Source: Hyphomicrobiales bacterium (lineage in GTDB: Bacteria > Pseudomonadota > Alphaproteobacteria > Rhizobiales > Rhizobiaceae). Taken from it: 64,000 nucleotides of DNA. Made by a program: the position numbers and the translations under genes. The notes under the pieces are model-generated. The model was not told where the DNA came from, did no database searches, and saw nothing but the letters and a program-made list of their open reading frames with translations. Shown piece after piece: positions 43,181-51,724 of this stretch (its first letter is position 1; each line of letters opens with the position of its first letter). The DNA lies in the NCBI GenBank assembly GCA_900469625.1, contig UBXV01000004.1, positions 1 through 64,000 on the forward strand. The letters are read 5' to 3'.

Positions 43181-43627
43181 TCAAATTTGCACGGGCTTGA
43201 TCGTCGCTACCGAGATGTTGCCTTCCATCAGTCCGCGCACGAGCCCAGGTTTTGCATGCTCGACTTCGATGACCGTGTAGAGCTTTTCATCACGAAACGC
43301 GCTCGCGTCCAGCGTGCTCACGCCTTCGGCCGGCGCCGCGTCGACTTCCATGTAATCGAGTTCGCACCCGGCGGCCACGACACGCGCATCGCCTGATGAC
43401 CTGGCCGCGACGAGCACTTCGCCCTGGTTCAAGGCGTTTTGCCATCGCGGGTCGTTTGGGGCTGCGATAGGAACCAGACGATAGACGCTGAGAGGTCCTC
43501 CTTCTCCGACGAAGTCCGTGGCCTGGCGCCGCGCGTCGGCAAACTGGGCCTTGCTTTCCATTGATCTGCCAAATTCCGTGGCGTTTTCACCGGTCGGCTT
43601 TGCCGAGCCGTCGTTCTTGTTGGACAT
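43181..43627 (-). CDS. Hypothetical conserved protein, EcfG-controlled
   Basis: The ATG at 43627 follows AAAGGAGATTGCAAC; 148 residues beginning MSNKNDGSAKPTGENATEFG. It has a disordered N-terminus, then a compact C-terminal domain with LSVYRLVPIAAPNDPRWQNA, GEVLVAARSSGDARVVAA and KLYTVIEVEHAKPGLVRGLM. No membrane segment. An exact EcfG promoter lies 90 bases upstream. Family unknown to me. Confidence 0.75.
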   Translation of the reverse strand: MSNKNDGSAKPTGENATEFGRSMESKAQFADARRQATDFVGEGGPLSVYRLVPIAAPNDPRWQNALNQGEVLVAARSSGDARVVAAGCELDYMEVDAAPAEGVSTLDASAFRDEKLYTVIEVEHAKPGLVRGLMEGNISVATIKPVQI

Positions 43628-43716
43628 TGTTGCAATCTCCTTTGGTTCCCCAGCTGCAGCATGAGAGCGGGCGCCAGCCGAGCCACCCTTGCCCGGCCAA
43701 TCGACGTCGACAGGAT

Positions 43717-43741
43717 AACGGAAGTGCTGCGAAGGAGTTCC
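43717..43741 (-). promoter_or_regulatory. EcfG promoter of the gene at 43181-43627
   Basis: Minus-strand GGAAC (43741-43737), a 16-base spacer and CGTT (43720-43717), exact match, 90 bases before the start and just after the 3' end of the upstream dehydrogenase. Confidence 0.75.
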
Positions 43742-43750
43742 GGGATCCCG

Positions 43751-45085
43751 TCAATTGCCCGGGGTGACCCGCCAGATCGTGTTTCCAACGTCGTCTGCAA
43801 CGAGCAACGCACCGCGGCGATCCACCGACACGCCAACGGGTCGGCCGCGTGCCCTGTCATCGCCACTGATGAAGCCGGTGAGGATATCTTCAGGGGGGCC
43901 GGACGGCAGACCGTCGGAGAAGGGAACGAAAATCACCTTGTAGCCACTTCGAGGGCGGCGGTTCCAGGAGCCGTGCTGCCCCACGAACGCGCCGTTTTGA
44001 TATTTGGATCCAAAGAGCTCCCCGGTATAGAACGTCAGGCCCAGCGAGGCGGTATGCGCTCCAAGCGCATAATCCGGCACGATTGCCTTGGCCACCAGAT
44101 CGGGCCTTTGCGGGTTGACCCTGGCGTCGACATGCGAGCCGTAATAGCTGTACGGCCAGCCGTAGAATCCACCGTCCTTGACCGAAGTCATGTAGTCCGG
44201 AACGAGGTCGCTTCCGATCTCGTCGCGTTCGTTGACCGCCACCCAGAGCGCGCCGGACTGAGGTTGCCACGAGAGACCGTTCGGGTTGCGCAATCCCGAG
44301 GCGAAAAGCCGTACGTCCTTGCTGGCGAGATCGATCTCAAGCACAGCGGCCCGGTTGGTTTCCGCTTCGATACCGTTCTCGGCGACGTTGCTGTTAGATC
44401 CGACAGTCGCGTAGAGCTTGGTCCCCTCGGGATTGGCAATGACGTCCTTCGTCCAGTGATGATTGATCGGGCCAGCCGGTAGATCGGCGATCTTGCGACC
44501 CGGCGAGGCGATCTTCATCTCGCCCTCCTTGTAATCGAACGCCATGACGGCATCGGTGTTGGCTACGTAAAGAACCCCATTCGACAAGGTCATTCCGAAA
44601 GGTGAGTTGAGGTCTTCGAGGAACGAGGACCTGATCTCTGCAACGCCATCACCATCCGCATCGCGCAGAAGTGTAATCCTGTTGGCGCTCGGAACTTCGG
44701 CTCCGGCACGTCCCATGAACAGCCCCATCGCAAATCCGCGTAAGGAGAAGCCGGTGTCTTCCTTGGGAGGCTTGTTGCTTTCGGCAACGAGAACGTCGCC
44801 ATTCGGCAGCACATGAAGCCAACGGGGGTGGTCGAGGTCGTCAGCAAAGGCCCCGACCGTGAACCCTTCCGCAGCCGTCGGCTTTTCGCCTGGTGCCCAC
44901 CCGATAGCCTCCGCGACATTGACGGTCGGGATGAGCGTCGGGTTCGGTTCTGGCAACTGCGGCTTGCTGCCATACCCCTCTTCGGCAGTCAGCGTGGCTT
45001 GCTCCTGATTGAGGAAGACGAGCGCCGCGCCGACAATCAGCAACGCGAGGAACAAGAACGCGATAGAAACCAGAACCCTGCGCAT
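43751..45085 (-). CDS. PQQ-type sugar dehydrogenase, membrane-anchored
   Basis: A 444-residue paralogue of the enzyme at 21939-23270, sharing LPNGDVLVAESN, NRITLLRDADGDG, LNSPFGMTLS, INHHWTKDVIA, GLRNPNGLSW and GAFVGQHGSWNRRPRSGYKV. Instead of a lipobox it starts with an uncleaved N-terminal anchor (MRRVLVSIAFLFLALLIVGA). It is divergent from the cytochrome oxidase operon beginning at 45346, suggesting that sugar oxidation in the periplasm feeds that oxidase. PQQ must be made or imported elsewhere, since no pqq genes are seen. Confidence 0.87.
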   Translation of the reverse strand: MRRVLVSIAFLFLALLIVGAALVFLNQEQATLTAEEGYGSKPQLPEPNPTLIPTVNVAEAIGWAPGEKPTAAEGFTVGAFADDLDHPRWLHVLPNGDVLVAESNKPPKEDTGFSLRGFAMGLFMGRAGAEVPSANRITLLRDADGDGVAEIRSSFLEDLNSPFGMTLSNGVLYVANTDAVMAFDYKEGEMKIASPGRKIADLPAGPINHHWTKDVIANPEGTKLYATVGSNSNVAENGIEAETNRAAVLEIDLASKDVRLFASGLRNPNGLSWQPQSGALWVAVNERDEIGSDLVPDYMTSVKDGGFYGWPYSYYGSHVDARVNPQRPDLVAKAIVPDYALGAHTASLGLTFYTGELFGSKYQNGAFVGQHGSWNRRPRSGYKVIFVPFSDGLPSGPPEDILTGFISGDDRARGRPVGVSVDRRGALLVADDVGNTIWRVTPGN

Positions 45086-45197
45086 GCTGACGCTCCTTGA
45101 AAGCTGGTTGGAAAGCTGGTGACACCGAGCTAACTCGCCAGCATGCCGATCGTTTCATCTGACGCCGGCAAGTGCAGCGAAATGTCATTTTTGGGCT

Positions 45198-45222
45198 GGA
45201 ACTTCGCGCGGCGGTGGTAGTT
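45198..45222 (+). promoter_or_regulatory. Possible EcfG promoter of the oxidase operon
   Basis: GGAAC (45198-45202), a 16-base spacer and AGTT (45219-45222), one base from consensus, 124 bases before the coxB ATG. Confidence 0.35.
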
Positions 45223-45345
45223 TCCCTCACTTGAGGGAAGGGGCGTCCGTTGATCTATCGATGTAGCCATCGTGCGGGGAAAACGTATCCCGCTTTCCAG
45301 GGGGGCAGGAAGCCGAACGAGCGGTCGTTAGCATTTGGCGTCCGC

Positions 45346-46305
45346 ATGGCGGCTGCACTCCTGTCTACTTTTCTGCTTTCAGCCTGCACAGGTCCCCAGT
45401 CGGTCTTTGGAGCGGCTGGACGCGAGGCGTCAGCGATCGAGGACCTGATTGTCGTAACCGCAGTCGGCGCCGCGTGTGCCTGGTTTATCGTAACCTCGCT
45501 TCTCATCTATGCAGGTCGTGTGCGACGCCACCGCTTCGCCGAGGAAACCGCGCAGCGATTTATCACCTGGGGAGGCGTGGTCATCCCCACGGTCCTCCTT
45601 TTCGCGCTTCTTTCCTATGCGCTGTGGAGCATGCCGGCGACGCGTCCATGGTTTGATCGCCAGCAAGCGGATCTTGAGATCGAAGTCACCGGCGAGCAGT
45701 ACTGGTGGCGGATACGCTACCTTAACACATCAGGCGATGTGGCATTTGAAACTGCGAATGAATTGAAGTTGCCTGTCGACCGGCGCATTCGTGTTTCGCT
45801 TAAAGCAAACGACGTCATCCATTCGTTCTGGATCCCCGCTCTTGGCGGCAAGATGGACATGATACCCGGGCGAACCAACACGCTCTGGCTGGAGCCGACC
45901 CGGATCGGGTCTTATCGTGGACCATGTGCGGAGTTTTGCGGCACCTCACATGCATTGATGACCCTGACGGCAATCGTCATGACCATGGAAGACTTCGAGA
46001 CTTGGCGGCAGGGCCGCATAAACAAATCTCCAACATCTGCGGATGCAGGCGCTGCGTTCCAGCGCAACGGTTGTCCCGCCTGCCACGCGATTGACGGGAC
46101 TGACGCGAAGGGTCTGGTCGGACCGAACCTGACAGCGTTCAAAGACCGGCTCAGACTAGGGGCGGCCGCCAACACACGGGACAATCTATTTCGCTTTATC
46201 CGCGACGCCGGGGAATTCAAACCCGGCGCTCAGATGCCGGCTTTCCCGATGATTCCTGAGGGCGAATTGAATGCGATCGTCGACTACCTCGCAGGTGAAA
46301 CATGA
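45346..46305 (+). CDS. coxB: Cytochrome c oxidase subunit II with fused cytochrome c domain
   Basis: I use the first ATG (45346); 319 residues. The N-terminus MAAALLSTFLLSAC is a lipoprotein signal with Cys14. Two membrane helices follow (about 29-56 and 76-95). The CuA domain has its ligands H159 (in VIHSFWIP), C194, E196, C198, H202 and M205 (in GPCAEFCGTSHALM). A C-terminal cytochrome c domain has CPACH at about 243. This is a caa3-type subunit II, taking electrons at the periplasmic face. A TTG further upstream could start the protein, but no ribosome site supports either well. It overlaps coxA by four bases. Confidence 0.92.
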   Translation: MAAALLSTFLLSACTGPQSVFGAAGREASAIEDLIVVTAVGAACAWFIVTSLLIYAGRVRRHRFAEETAQRFITWGGVVIPTVLLFALLSYALWSMPATRPWFDRQQADLEIEVTGEQYWWRIRYLNTSGDVAFETANELKLPVDRRIRVSLKANDVIHSFWIPALGGKMDMIPGRTNTLWLEPTRIGSYRGPCAEFCGTSHALMTLTAIVMTMEDFETWRQGRINKSPTSADAGAAFQRNGCPACHAIDGTDAKGLVGPNLTAFKDRLRLGAAANTRDNLFRFIRDAGEFKPGAQMPAFPMIPEGELNAIVDYLAGET

Positions 46306-48821
46306 GCAGCGTTGAAGATCGGGACCAGACGCCAATCTCGACGGACGAGGAGGAGCGGCAGCTTCGGGCGGTATGGGCCAACCCGTCCGGCTGGCGCTAC
46401 TGGACCTCGGTCAACAATACCCAGATCGGCCTTTGGTATGCGGCGACTGCATTCCTCTTCATGCTCTTTGCCGGGGTATTAGCGCTTCTCGTGCGCGCGC
46501 AGCTTGCCGTCCCCGAGAACGATCTTTTATCGGCAGATTTCTTCAATCAGGCGTTTACCCTTCATGGCACCGTCATGATGTTCCTCTTCGCGGTGCCGAT
46601 CTTCGAAGCAGTCGCAATCTTCCTGCTGCCGCCTATGCTCGGGGCGCGCGAACTGCCGTTTCCTCGTCTTTCGGCCTTTGGTTTCTGGAGTTTTCTTCTC
46701 GGCGGCGTGTTCGTCTGCGGGTCTATCTTCTTCGACGCCGCACCCAACACCGGCTGGTTCATGTATCCGCCGCTTGCGACCGACAAACAGTACTCGGGTA
46801 TCGGCGCCGATATCTGGTTGCTGGGTCTTTCCTTCATCGAGGTGGCCTCGATCGCCGCCGCGGTCGAACTGATTGTCGGCATCATGAAATGCCGCGCTCC
46901 AGGCATGCGGATCAACATGATGCCGCTGTTTGCCTGGTATCTTCTGATTGTCGCCGGCATGATCCTCTTTGCCTTCCCGCCGCTGATCGCCGGCGACATT
47001 CTGTTCGAGATGGAACGAATGTTCGACTGGCCGTTCTTCGATGCAGGACGGGGAGGGGATCCCTTGTTGTGGCAGCACCTATTCTGGATATTCGGCCATC
47101 CCGAGGTCTACATCATCTTCCTGCCGGCCATCGCATTGATGGCGATGATCGTCCCGACCTTCGCCCAAAGACCGATTATCGGTTATTCCTGGATCGTTCT
47201 GGCGGCGGTCGGAACAGGATTTCTGAGCTTCGGACTTTGGGTCCATCACATGTTTACCACCGGCCTGCCGCAGATCTCGCTTGCCTTCTTCTCGGCCGCC
47301 TCCGAGGCCGTCGCCATCCCGACCGGTGTCCAGATATTCGTTTTCATTGCAACCATGCTGGCGGGTCGCGTGATCCCGTCGGTGCCGATGCTGTTTGGCG
47401 GAGGCGGTCTGGTGATTTTCGTCGTCGGGGGGCTCACCGGCGTCATGGTTGCGCTGGTACCGATCGACTGGCAGGCGCACGACACCTACTTCATCGTCGC
47501 CCACTTGCACTACGTCCTGATCGGCGGCATGCTTTTTCCCGTTGTGGCGGGCATCTATTACTACTATCCCCTGATCAACGCCCGCAAACTCTCCGATCGA
47601 ATGGGCAAGATCGCCTTCTGGCTGATGTTTTCCGGCTTCAACATCGCGTTCTTCCCGATGCACTTCGCCGGACTGCGCGGCATGCCGCGGCGTGTCTTCA
47701 CCTATCCGGCCGATGTTGGCTGGGACTGGTTCAACATGATCTCCACGGTCGGTGCATTCGTTTTTGCGACCGGCATTGCGATCGTCGTCGTTGACGTTCT
47801 GCGGCCAAAACATCGCCAGCCCAAGGGCGAGGCCAACCCCTGGAATGCCGGCACGCTTGAGTGGATATCCGAGCCGGAGGAAAACTGGGGTGTGCGCTCC
47901 ATACCGATCATAAAAAGTCGCTATCCGCTTTGGGATCAGCCAGGACTTCGCGACGATATCGCCAAAGGACGGTTTTATCTGCCTGGCGCGGTTGAGGGCT
48001 ATCGCGAGACGCTTGTCACGTCGGTCCTTGATGCCGAGCCGATCCAATGTCTGCGCGTCGGCGGCACATCCTATTTGACGATCCTCAGCGCGATGGCGTT
48101 GGGCGGTGTCTTCGTCGCGATAACGTTTCACTGGTGGATCATCACCGCTCTGTGTGCTGCAGCGTTTCTGGCTTTCGTCATCGGCTGGTTGTGGACCGGC
48201 ACGGCGATCCCGCCGGAAAAAGCGGAGAAGGACGTAGGTCTTGGGCTTTCCTTGCCTCTCTACGTTTCAGGCCCCGCATCTGTTGGATGGTGGGCGATGT
48301 TCATTACCTTGGTGGGAGACGGAACGGCCTTTGGCAGTTTGGTCTTCGGTTACTTCTTTTATTGGACCATCCACGATGATTTCACAGCTGGTCTTGCCGG
48401 ACCCGGTTTGAAGTGGCCCTTGGTGGCTCTCGGCCTGTTTGCATCGGCATGGATTGCGATGGTCGCTGCGCGGAGCGTGAACCGCGGCCATCGGACACGC
48501 GACATGCGCGTTCTCGTCCTATGCGCGCTGATGCTCACCCTGCTTGGAGGTGCAGCTGCCCTGGCAGGACCATTGCTCACGCAAATGGACCCGACAGAGC
48601 ACGTCTATCCGGCAATCGTCTGGGTCCTCGTTCTATGGCTTGTGTCCCATGCTGCCGTCGGTGTGGTGATGCAACTCTATTGCCTGGCGCGCAGCTTCTT
48701 CGGACGCCTGACGGCCACACACGACATCGATCTCGTCAATGTCGTTCTCTACTGGCACTTTTTGACGATCACCGCGTTGACCACCCTTGGGGTCATCGGT
48801 TTGTTTCCGGCAATGAGGTAA
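46302..48821 (+). CDS. Cytochrome c oxidase subunit I-III fusion
   Basis: An 839-residue protein. Residues 1-560 are subunit I with about 12 helices: FNQAFTLHGTVMMFLFAVPI (heme a ligand His), WIFGHPEVYIIFLPAIAL (CuB His, the D-channel Glu and cross-linked Tyr, about 265), LWVHHMFTTGLP, and DTYFIVAHLHYVLIGG (heme a3 ligand). Residues about 600-839 are subunit III-like helices (GWWAMFITLVGDGTAFGSLV, YWHFLTITALTTLGVIGLFP). Fused I-III subunits occur in some rhizobial secondary oxidases (CoxN-type). The D-channel Glu is retained, so it is an A1-type pump candidate. Confidence 0.93.
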   Translation: MSSVEDRDQTPISTDEEERQLRAVWANPSGWRYWTSVNNTQIGLWYAATAFLFMLFAGVLALLVRAQLAVPENDLLSADFFNQAFTLHGTVMMFLFAVPIFEAVAIFLLPPMLGARELPFPRLSAFGFWSFLLGGVFVCGSIFFDAAPNTGWFMYPPLATDKQYSGIGADIWLLGLSFIEVASIAAAVELIVGIMKCRAPGMRINMMPLFAWYLLIVAGMILFAFPPLIAGDILFEMERMFDWPFFDAGRGGDPLLWQHLFWIFGHPEVYIIFLPAIALMAMIVPTFAQRPIIGYSWIVLAAVGTGFLSFGLWVHHMFTTGLPQISLAFFSAASEAVAIPTGVQIFVFIATMLAGRVIPSVPMLFGGGGLVIFVVGGLTGVMVALVPIDWQAHDTYFIVAHLHYVLIGGMLFPVVAGIYYYYPLINARKLSDRMGKIAFWLMFSGFNIAFFPMHFAGLRGMPRRVFTYPADVGWDWFNMISTVGAFVFATGIAIVVVDVLRPKHRQPKGEANPWNAGTLEWISEPEENWGVRSIPIIKSRYPLWDQPGLRDDIAKGRFYLPGAVEGYRETLVTSVLDAEPIQCLRVGGTSYLTILSAMALGGVFVAITFHWWIITALCAAAFLAFVIGWLWTGTAIPPEKAEKDVGLGLSLPLYVSGPASVGWWAMFITLVGDGTAFGSLVFGYFFYWTIHDDFTAGLAGPGLKWPLVALGLFASAWIAMVAARSVNRGHRTRDMRVLVLCALMLTLLGGAAALAGPLLTQMDPTEHVYPAIVWVLVLWLVSHAAVGVVMQLYCLARSFFGRLTATHDIDLVNVVLYWHFLTITALTTLGVIGLFPAMR

Positions 48822-48828
48822 GGGAGCT

Positions 48829-49206
48829 ATGCGAATATTCCCTCGAGACCTTGAGACGCTCTGGACGCTTTTTACGGCGCCCGTTGTCTGGGCGGTGCAT
48901 TTCCTCGCATGTTACCTGACGGTGGCGATCCATTGCGCAAAAGGAGGCGGCGAACGCCAATTCGCCATGCTTCAGTTTGTGCTTGGCGGCGTAACGCTTG
49001 CAGCGCTTGCAACGATCGCGATCTCCGCATTCCTCGCCTGGAGACAGTGGGGGTTCGGTACGACAGACCCGCCGCATGATGATCCGACGGAGGAAGCGCG
49101 CAAGTTGTTCCAGGGTTTCGCAACCCTTCTCCTTTCGGCGCTTAGCTTCGTCGCCGTGCTGTTCGTAGCAACGCCACTCCTGGCGATCGATGGTTGCTTC
49201 TCATGA
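48829..49206 (+). CDS. Small membrane protein of the oxidase operon
   Basis: 125 residues, seven bases after the coxA stop behind GGGAGCT. Three membrane helices are predicted by eye (LFTAPVVWAVHFLACYLTVA, MLQFVLGGVTLAALATIAIS and a C-terminal ALSFVAVLFVATPLLAIDG). It overlaps ctaG by four bases. It occupies the place of a small subunit or assembly partner in similar operons. Not recognised further. Confidence 0.75.
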   Translation: MRIFPRDLETLWTLFTAPVVWAVHFLACYLTVAIHCAKGGGERQFAMLQFVLGGVTLAALATIAISAFLAWRQWGFGTTDPPHDDPTEEARKLFQGFATLLLSALSFVAVLFVATPLLAIDGCFS

Positions 49207-49841
49207 GGTCGGGAGCTCTCATCGCAGCGCTTGCGTTGCTGATGATTGTCGTTGCGGCATCGCTTGCGGCCTTCGATCCGCGGGCCTTCTCCGGTCATAT
49301 GTCAGTGCATATGGCTCTTGTCGCCGTCATTGCTCCTCTCTTTGCCTGCGGCATTTCCGGCACACGATTGGACCCGACGATTTCCTGGGGGCCTGGAGCC
49401 GCAATTCTGTTGTCCTTCGTTGAATTCGTCGTCGTCTGGATCTGGCATGTCCCAGTGATGCGCGATCTGGCCGAGCTCTCTGTCAGTATGCGGTTGCTGG
49501 AGCATGCGACCTTTCTCGCCGCGGGCGCCTTGCTCTGGCTCGCCTGCCTGGGAGCGGGTGCGCAAGTCGAGCGTGGGCTGGCTGGAGCGGTCGCACTCCT
49601 GATGACGTCTATGCACATGACCCTCCTGGGGGTGCTGCTGACGATGTCGCCTCGGCCGCTCTTTGGCGGCGACGACGTGAGCTGTCTTGGGGTGACGATG
49701 ACCGCAAGTCAGGATCAGCAGGTCGGCGGCATAATCATGCTGCTGGTTGGCGCTGTCGTATACCTCGCCGGTGGAGTTGCTCTCGTTGCGAGGTTCCTTG
49801 GTGCCCCTCCCATGCAACCTCGCAAGGGGATCGAGCTATGA
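49203..49841 (+). CDS. CtaG-type cytochrome oxidase assembly protein (caa3 family)
   Basis: The ATG at 49203 overlaps the previous stop; 212 residues. Six or seven membrane helices with paired conserved positions: FSGHMSVHMALVAVIAPLFA, WIWHVPVM, LLEHATFLAAGALLWL and MTSMHMTLLGVLLTMSP. The repeated His/Met in helices matches the CAA3-type CtaG family (PF09678), which supports copper delivery to CuB or CuA. Coupled at both ends to its neighbours. Confidence 0.88.
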   Translation: MRSGALIAALALLMIVVAASLAAFDPRAFSGHMSVHMALVAVIAPLFACGISGTRLDPTISWGPGAAILLSFVEFVVVWIWHVPVMRDLAELSVSMRLLEHATFLAAGALLWLACLGAGAQVERGLAGAVALLMTSMHMTLLGVLLTMSPRPLFGGDDVSCLGVTMTASQDQQVGGIIMLLVGAVVYLAGGVALVARFLGAPPMQPRKGIEL

Positions 49842-50893
49842 GGCGTTGCTGGAAATGTCTTGTCGCAACCGCCGGGCTCGTCCCGGTTGCCGGTTTGCTG
49901 ATTGCCTGGCTCGGGCTGGTCCCGGTTGGCGCGACGGGCGGTCATTGGGCAGTCACTGAATGGTTCTTGCATTGGACGATGCGCTCTTCCGTTAGAACAG
50001 CAGCGCTTGGGATCGAAAAGCCTGCCAGCTTCGAAAAAGAGGCCCACTTGCGGGTCGCAGCGGCTCATTTCGAAACCGGTTGCGCCGAATGTCATGGCTC
50101 TCCGGTTGAGCGTCGCTCGGCCGAAGTGCTGGCAATGTTGCCACCCCCACCCGATCTCAAGGCCAGCATCGGTCAGTGGAAGGACGAAGAGTTGTTCGTG
50201 ATCGTGCGGGATGGGCTTCGCTATACCGGTATGCCGGCTTGGCCGGGTCGTGGACGCGAAAACGAAGTCTGGTCGATGGTCGCATTTCTCAGGGAGCTTC
50301 CCGACATGAATGCCGCCCGATACCAGGAACTCGCAGGCGGCATGAGCGCGGGAAAGGGATCTGCATTCTCCTCCTGTCTCTCCTGCCATAGCCAAAGCAG
50401 AGAGGACGGCGATGACGGCAGTCCGGTGATAGCGGGACAGTCGGAGCTATATCTGAAGCAAGCTTTGAACGCATACATCGACGGAGACAGAGAAAGTGGT
50501 TTCATGGAGGTGGCGGTATCGAAGCTTGAACCGTCGGATATCGTCGATGCTGCCCATCACTTTGCAAATCGCACTGGTGGCAAGCTTTCGGCGAAGGTGA
50601 CTGCTCCTGCTGTCGATACACGCGTTCTAACCCTCGTTCACACCGGTGACCCTGTGCAGAAAGTTGCCGGCTGCAATGCTTGTCACGATGGTCGCAACCC
50701 ACGCTATCCGTTGCTCGCCGGGCAATCGCGGTCCTACCTCCGGCAACAACTCCTGCTCTTTAGATCGGGCGGGCGCAAAGAGAGCGCCACCGAGCTGTTG
50801 ATGAGCCAGGCTGTGAGAAATCTTTCTAATGACGACGTCGAGCGGCTTGCCGCTTACTATGCTTCCATCCCGTCGACCGGAACAGCGCGGTGA
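49838..50893 (+). CDS. Triheme c-type cytochrome
   Basis: 351 residues with an N-terminal membrane anchor (about 10-30: GLVPVAGLLIAWLGLVPV). Three heme-binding motifs are present: CAECH, CLSCH and CNACH. The first domain lies near residue 80, the other two form a diheme pair like the c4-type (PVIAGQSELYLKQALNAYI and YPLLAGQSRSYLRQQLLLF mark equivalent halves). It is last in the oxidase operon and ATGA-coupled to ctaG. It is a natural electron carrier between the periplasmic sugar dehydrogenase and CoxB. Confidence 0.92.
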   Translation: MRRCWKCLVATAGLVPVAGLLIAWLGLVPVGATGGHWAVTEWFLHWTMRSSVRTAALGIEKPASFEKEAHLRVAAAHFETGCAECHGSPVERRSAEVLAMLPPPPDLKASIGQWKDEELFVIVRDGLRYTGMPAWPGRGRENEVWSMVAFLRELPDMNAARYQELAGGMSAGKGSAFSSCLSCHSQSREDGDDGSPVIAGQSELYLKQALNAYIDGDRESGFMEVAVSKLEPSDIVDAAHHFANRTGGKLSAKVTAPAVDTRVLTLVHTGDPVQKVAGCNACHDGRNPRYPLLAGQSRSYLRQQLLLFRSGGRKESATELLMSQAVRNLSNDDVERLAAYYASIPSTGTAR

Positions 50894-50969
50894 CAAAAAA
50901 GGGCAACAATCGGTCTGTTATAAGCGGCGGCCTGCGGCGATCGAGCCTATCCTTCATGGCTGATAACGC

Positions 50970-51152
50970 CTACTCAGCGTGCCGGACGCGGTCCACATAA
51001 CGCTTCCTATCCTCTTCGGAGGCGCTAACCGACATGTCCTGCCCCAGCTCGGCCCTTTGGGAGAGCGGGAGCCATGGCCGATTAGGGTTTTCTTTCACCC
51101 AGAGCTGCTTGGCGCGTCTTTCGATTTCAGCGTCTTCCAACATAACCTCCAT
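50970..51152 (-). CDS. Small hypothetical protein
   Basis: 60 residues beginning MEVMLEDAEIERRAKQLWVK and containing RPWLPLSQRAELGQDM, ending KRYVDRVRHAE. It is charged and helical, resembling DUF2934-type small rhizobial proteins only loosely. The ribosome site is ambiguous: GGAGG lies inside the first codons and would suit the second ATG (codon 4). It is convergent with the triheme cytochrome. Confidence 0.5.
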   Translation of the reverse strand: MEVMLEDAEIERRAKQLWVKENPNRPWLPLSQRAELGQDMSVSASEEDRKRYVDRVRHAE

Positions 51153-51465
51153 CGATTAAATCGGGCATCATTCGATTGGGTCGGCAGCGCCCTCTGGCGC
51201 ATGGCTCGCCGACAGACGACCCGTGGTTTCCATCCCTACAAACATAGCTAGTGCAGCGCACCGTTGCGTCGAGATCGGCTATGTTTCGAGCTTGGGTTTG
51301 GCGAGGCAATCGCCGAGTTCCGGAAGCTTTCGGGTTCTCTCTCCTTACTGGTTTTGTCCCAATTGGAGGTGAAGTCCGATGAATCATACCCTTGAACAGA
51401 AGTCGTTGGCGCAGAACAGGTAGCTGCCCTTGGCATCATGGAAATCAGCATGGCGTTCCAGCCCC
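51153..51465. other. Intergenic, no gene recognised
   Basis: About 310 bases. Frames crossing it (for example minus 51248-51682) lack ribosome sites and conflict with the better-supported frame at 51466-51717. No repeat or promoter was found. Confidence 0.4.
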
Positions 51466-51717
51466 CTACGTGATAGCCGCCACGTGGTGTGGTGCAAGGC
51501 AGCGTTGCCCGTGACCTGTGGTGACCTGACGTCCACTCCTGCATTTCTGACGGCGAGAGCTGCCTGAGATTTCTAAATTTTCGCCATACAGCCGCCGATC
51601 CAACTCGTAGACGACTTCGCCCTTCACGACATGCTCCCCGATCTTGAGGACCATCGCCGGGGGCTTGCCGCATCGCTGGCAAGGGCAGGGGGCATATGGG
51701 CGTTCTTCTACGGCCAT
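51466..51717 (-). CDS. Small Cys-rich protein downstream of the nucleotidyltransferase gene
   Basis: The ATG at 51717 follows AAAAGGTGATCGGACA, seven bases after the upstream gene's stop. The 83-residue product starts MAVEERPYAPCPCQRCGKPP, with a C-x-C-x-x-C zinc-ribbon-like cluster, then HVVKGEVVYELDRRLYGENL; the C-terminal half looks degraded in composition. It may be a small zinc protein in an operon with the nucleotidyltransferase-fold gene, or an open frame by chance. Confidence 0.45.
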   Translation of the reverse strand: MAVEERPYAPCPCQRCGKPPAMVLKIGEHVVKGEVVYELDRRLYGENLEISGSSRRQKCRSGRQVTTGHGQRCLAPHHVAAIT

Positions 51718-51724
51718 TGTCCGA

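Noticed and set aside
46373-48131. Long plus (46373-47794) and minus (47079-48131) frames inside coxA
   Set aside because: Arg- and His-rich products typical of out-of-frame high-GC coding sequence; the coxA frame carries all heme and copper ligands.
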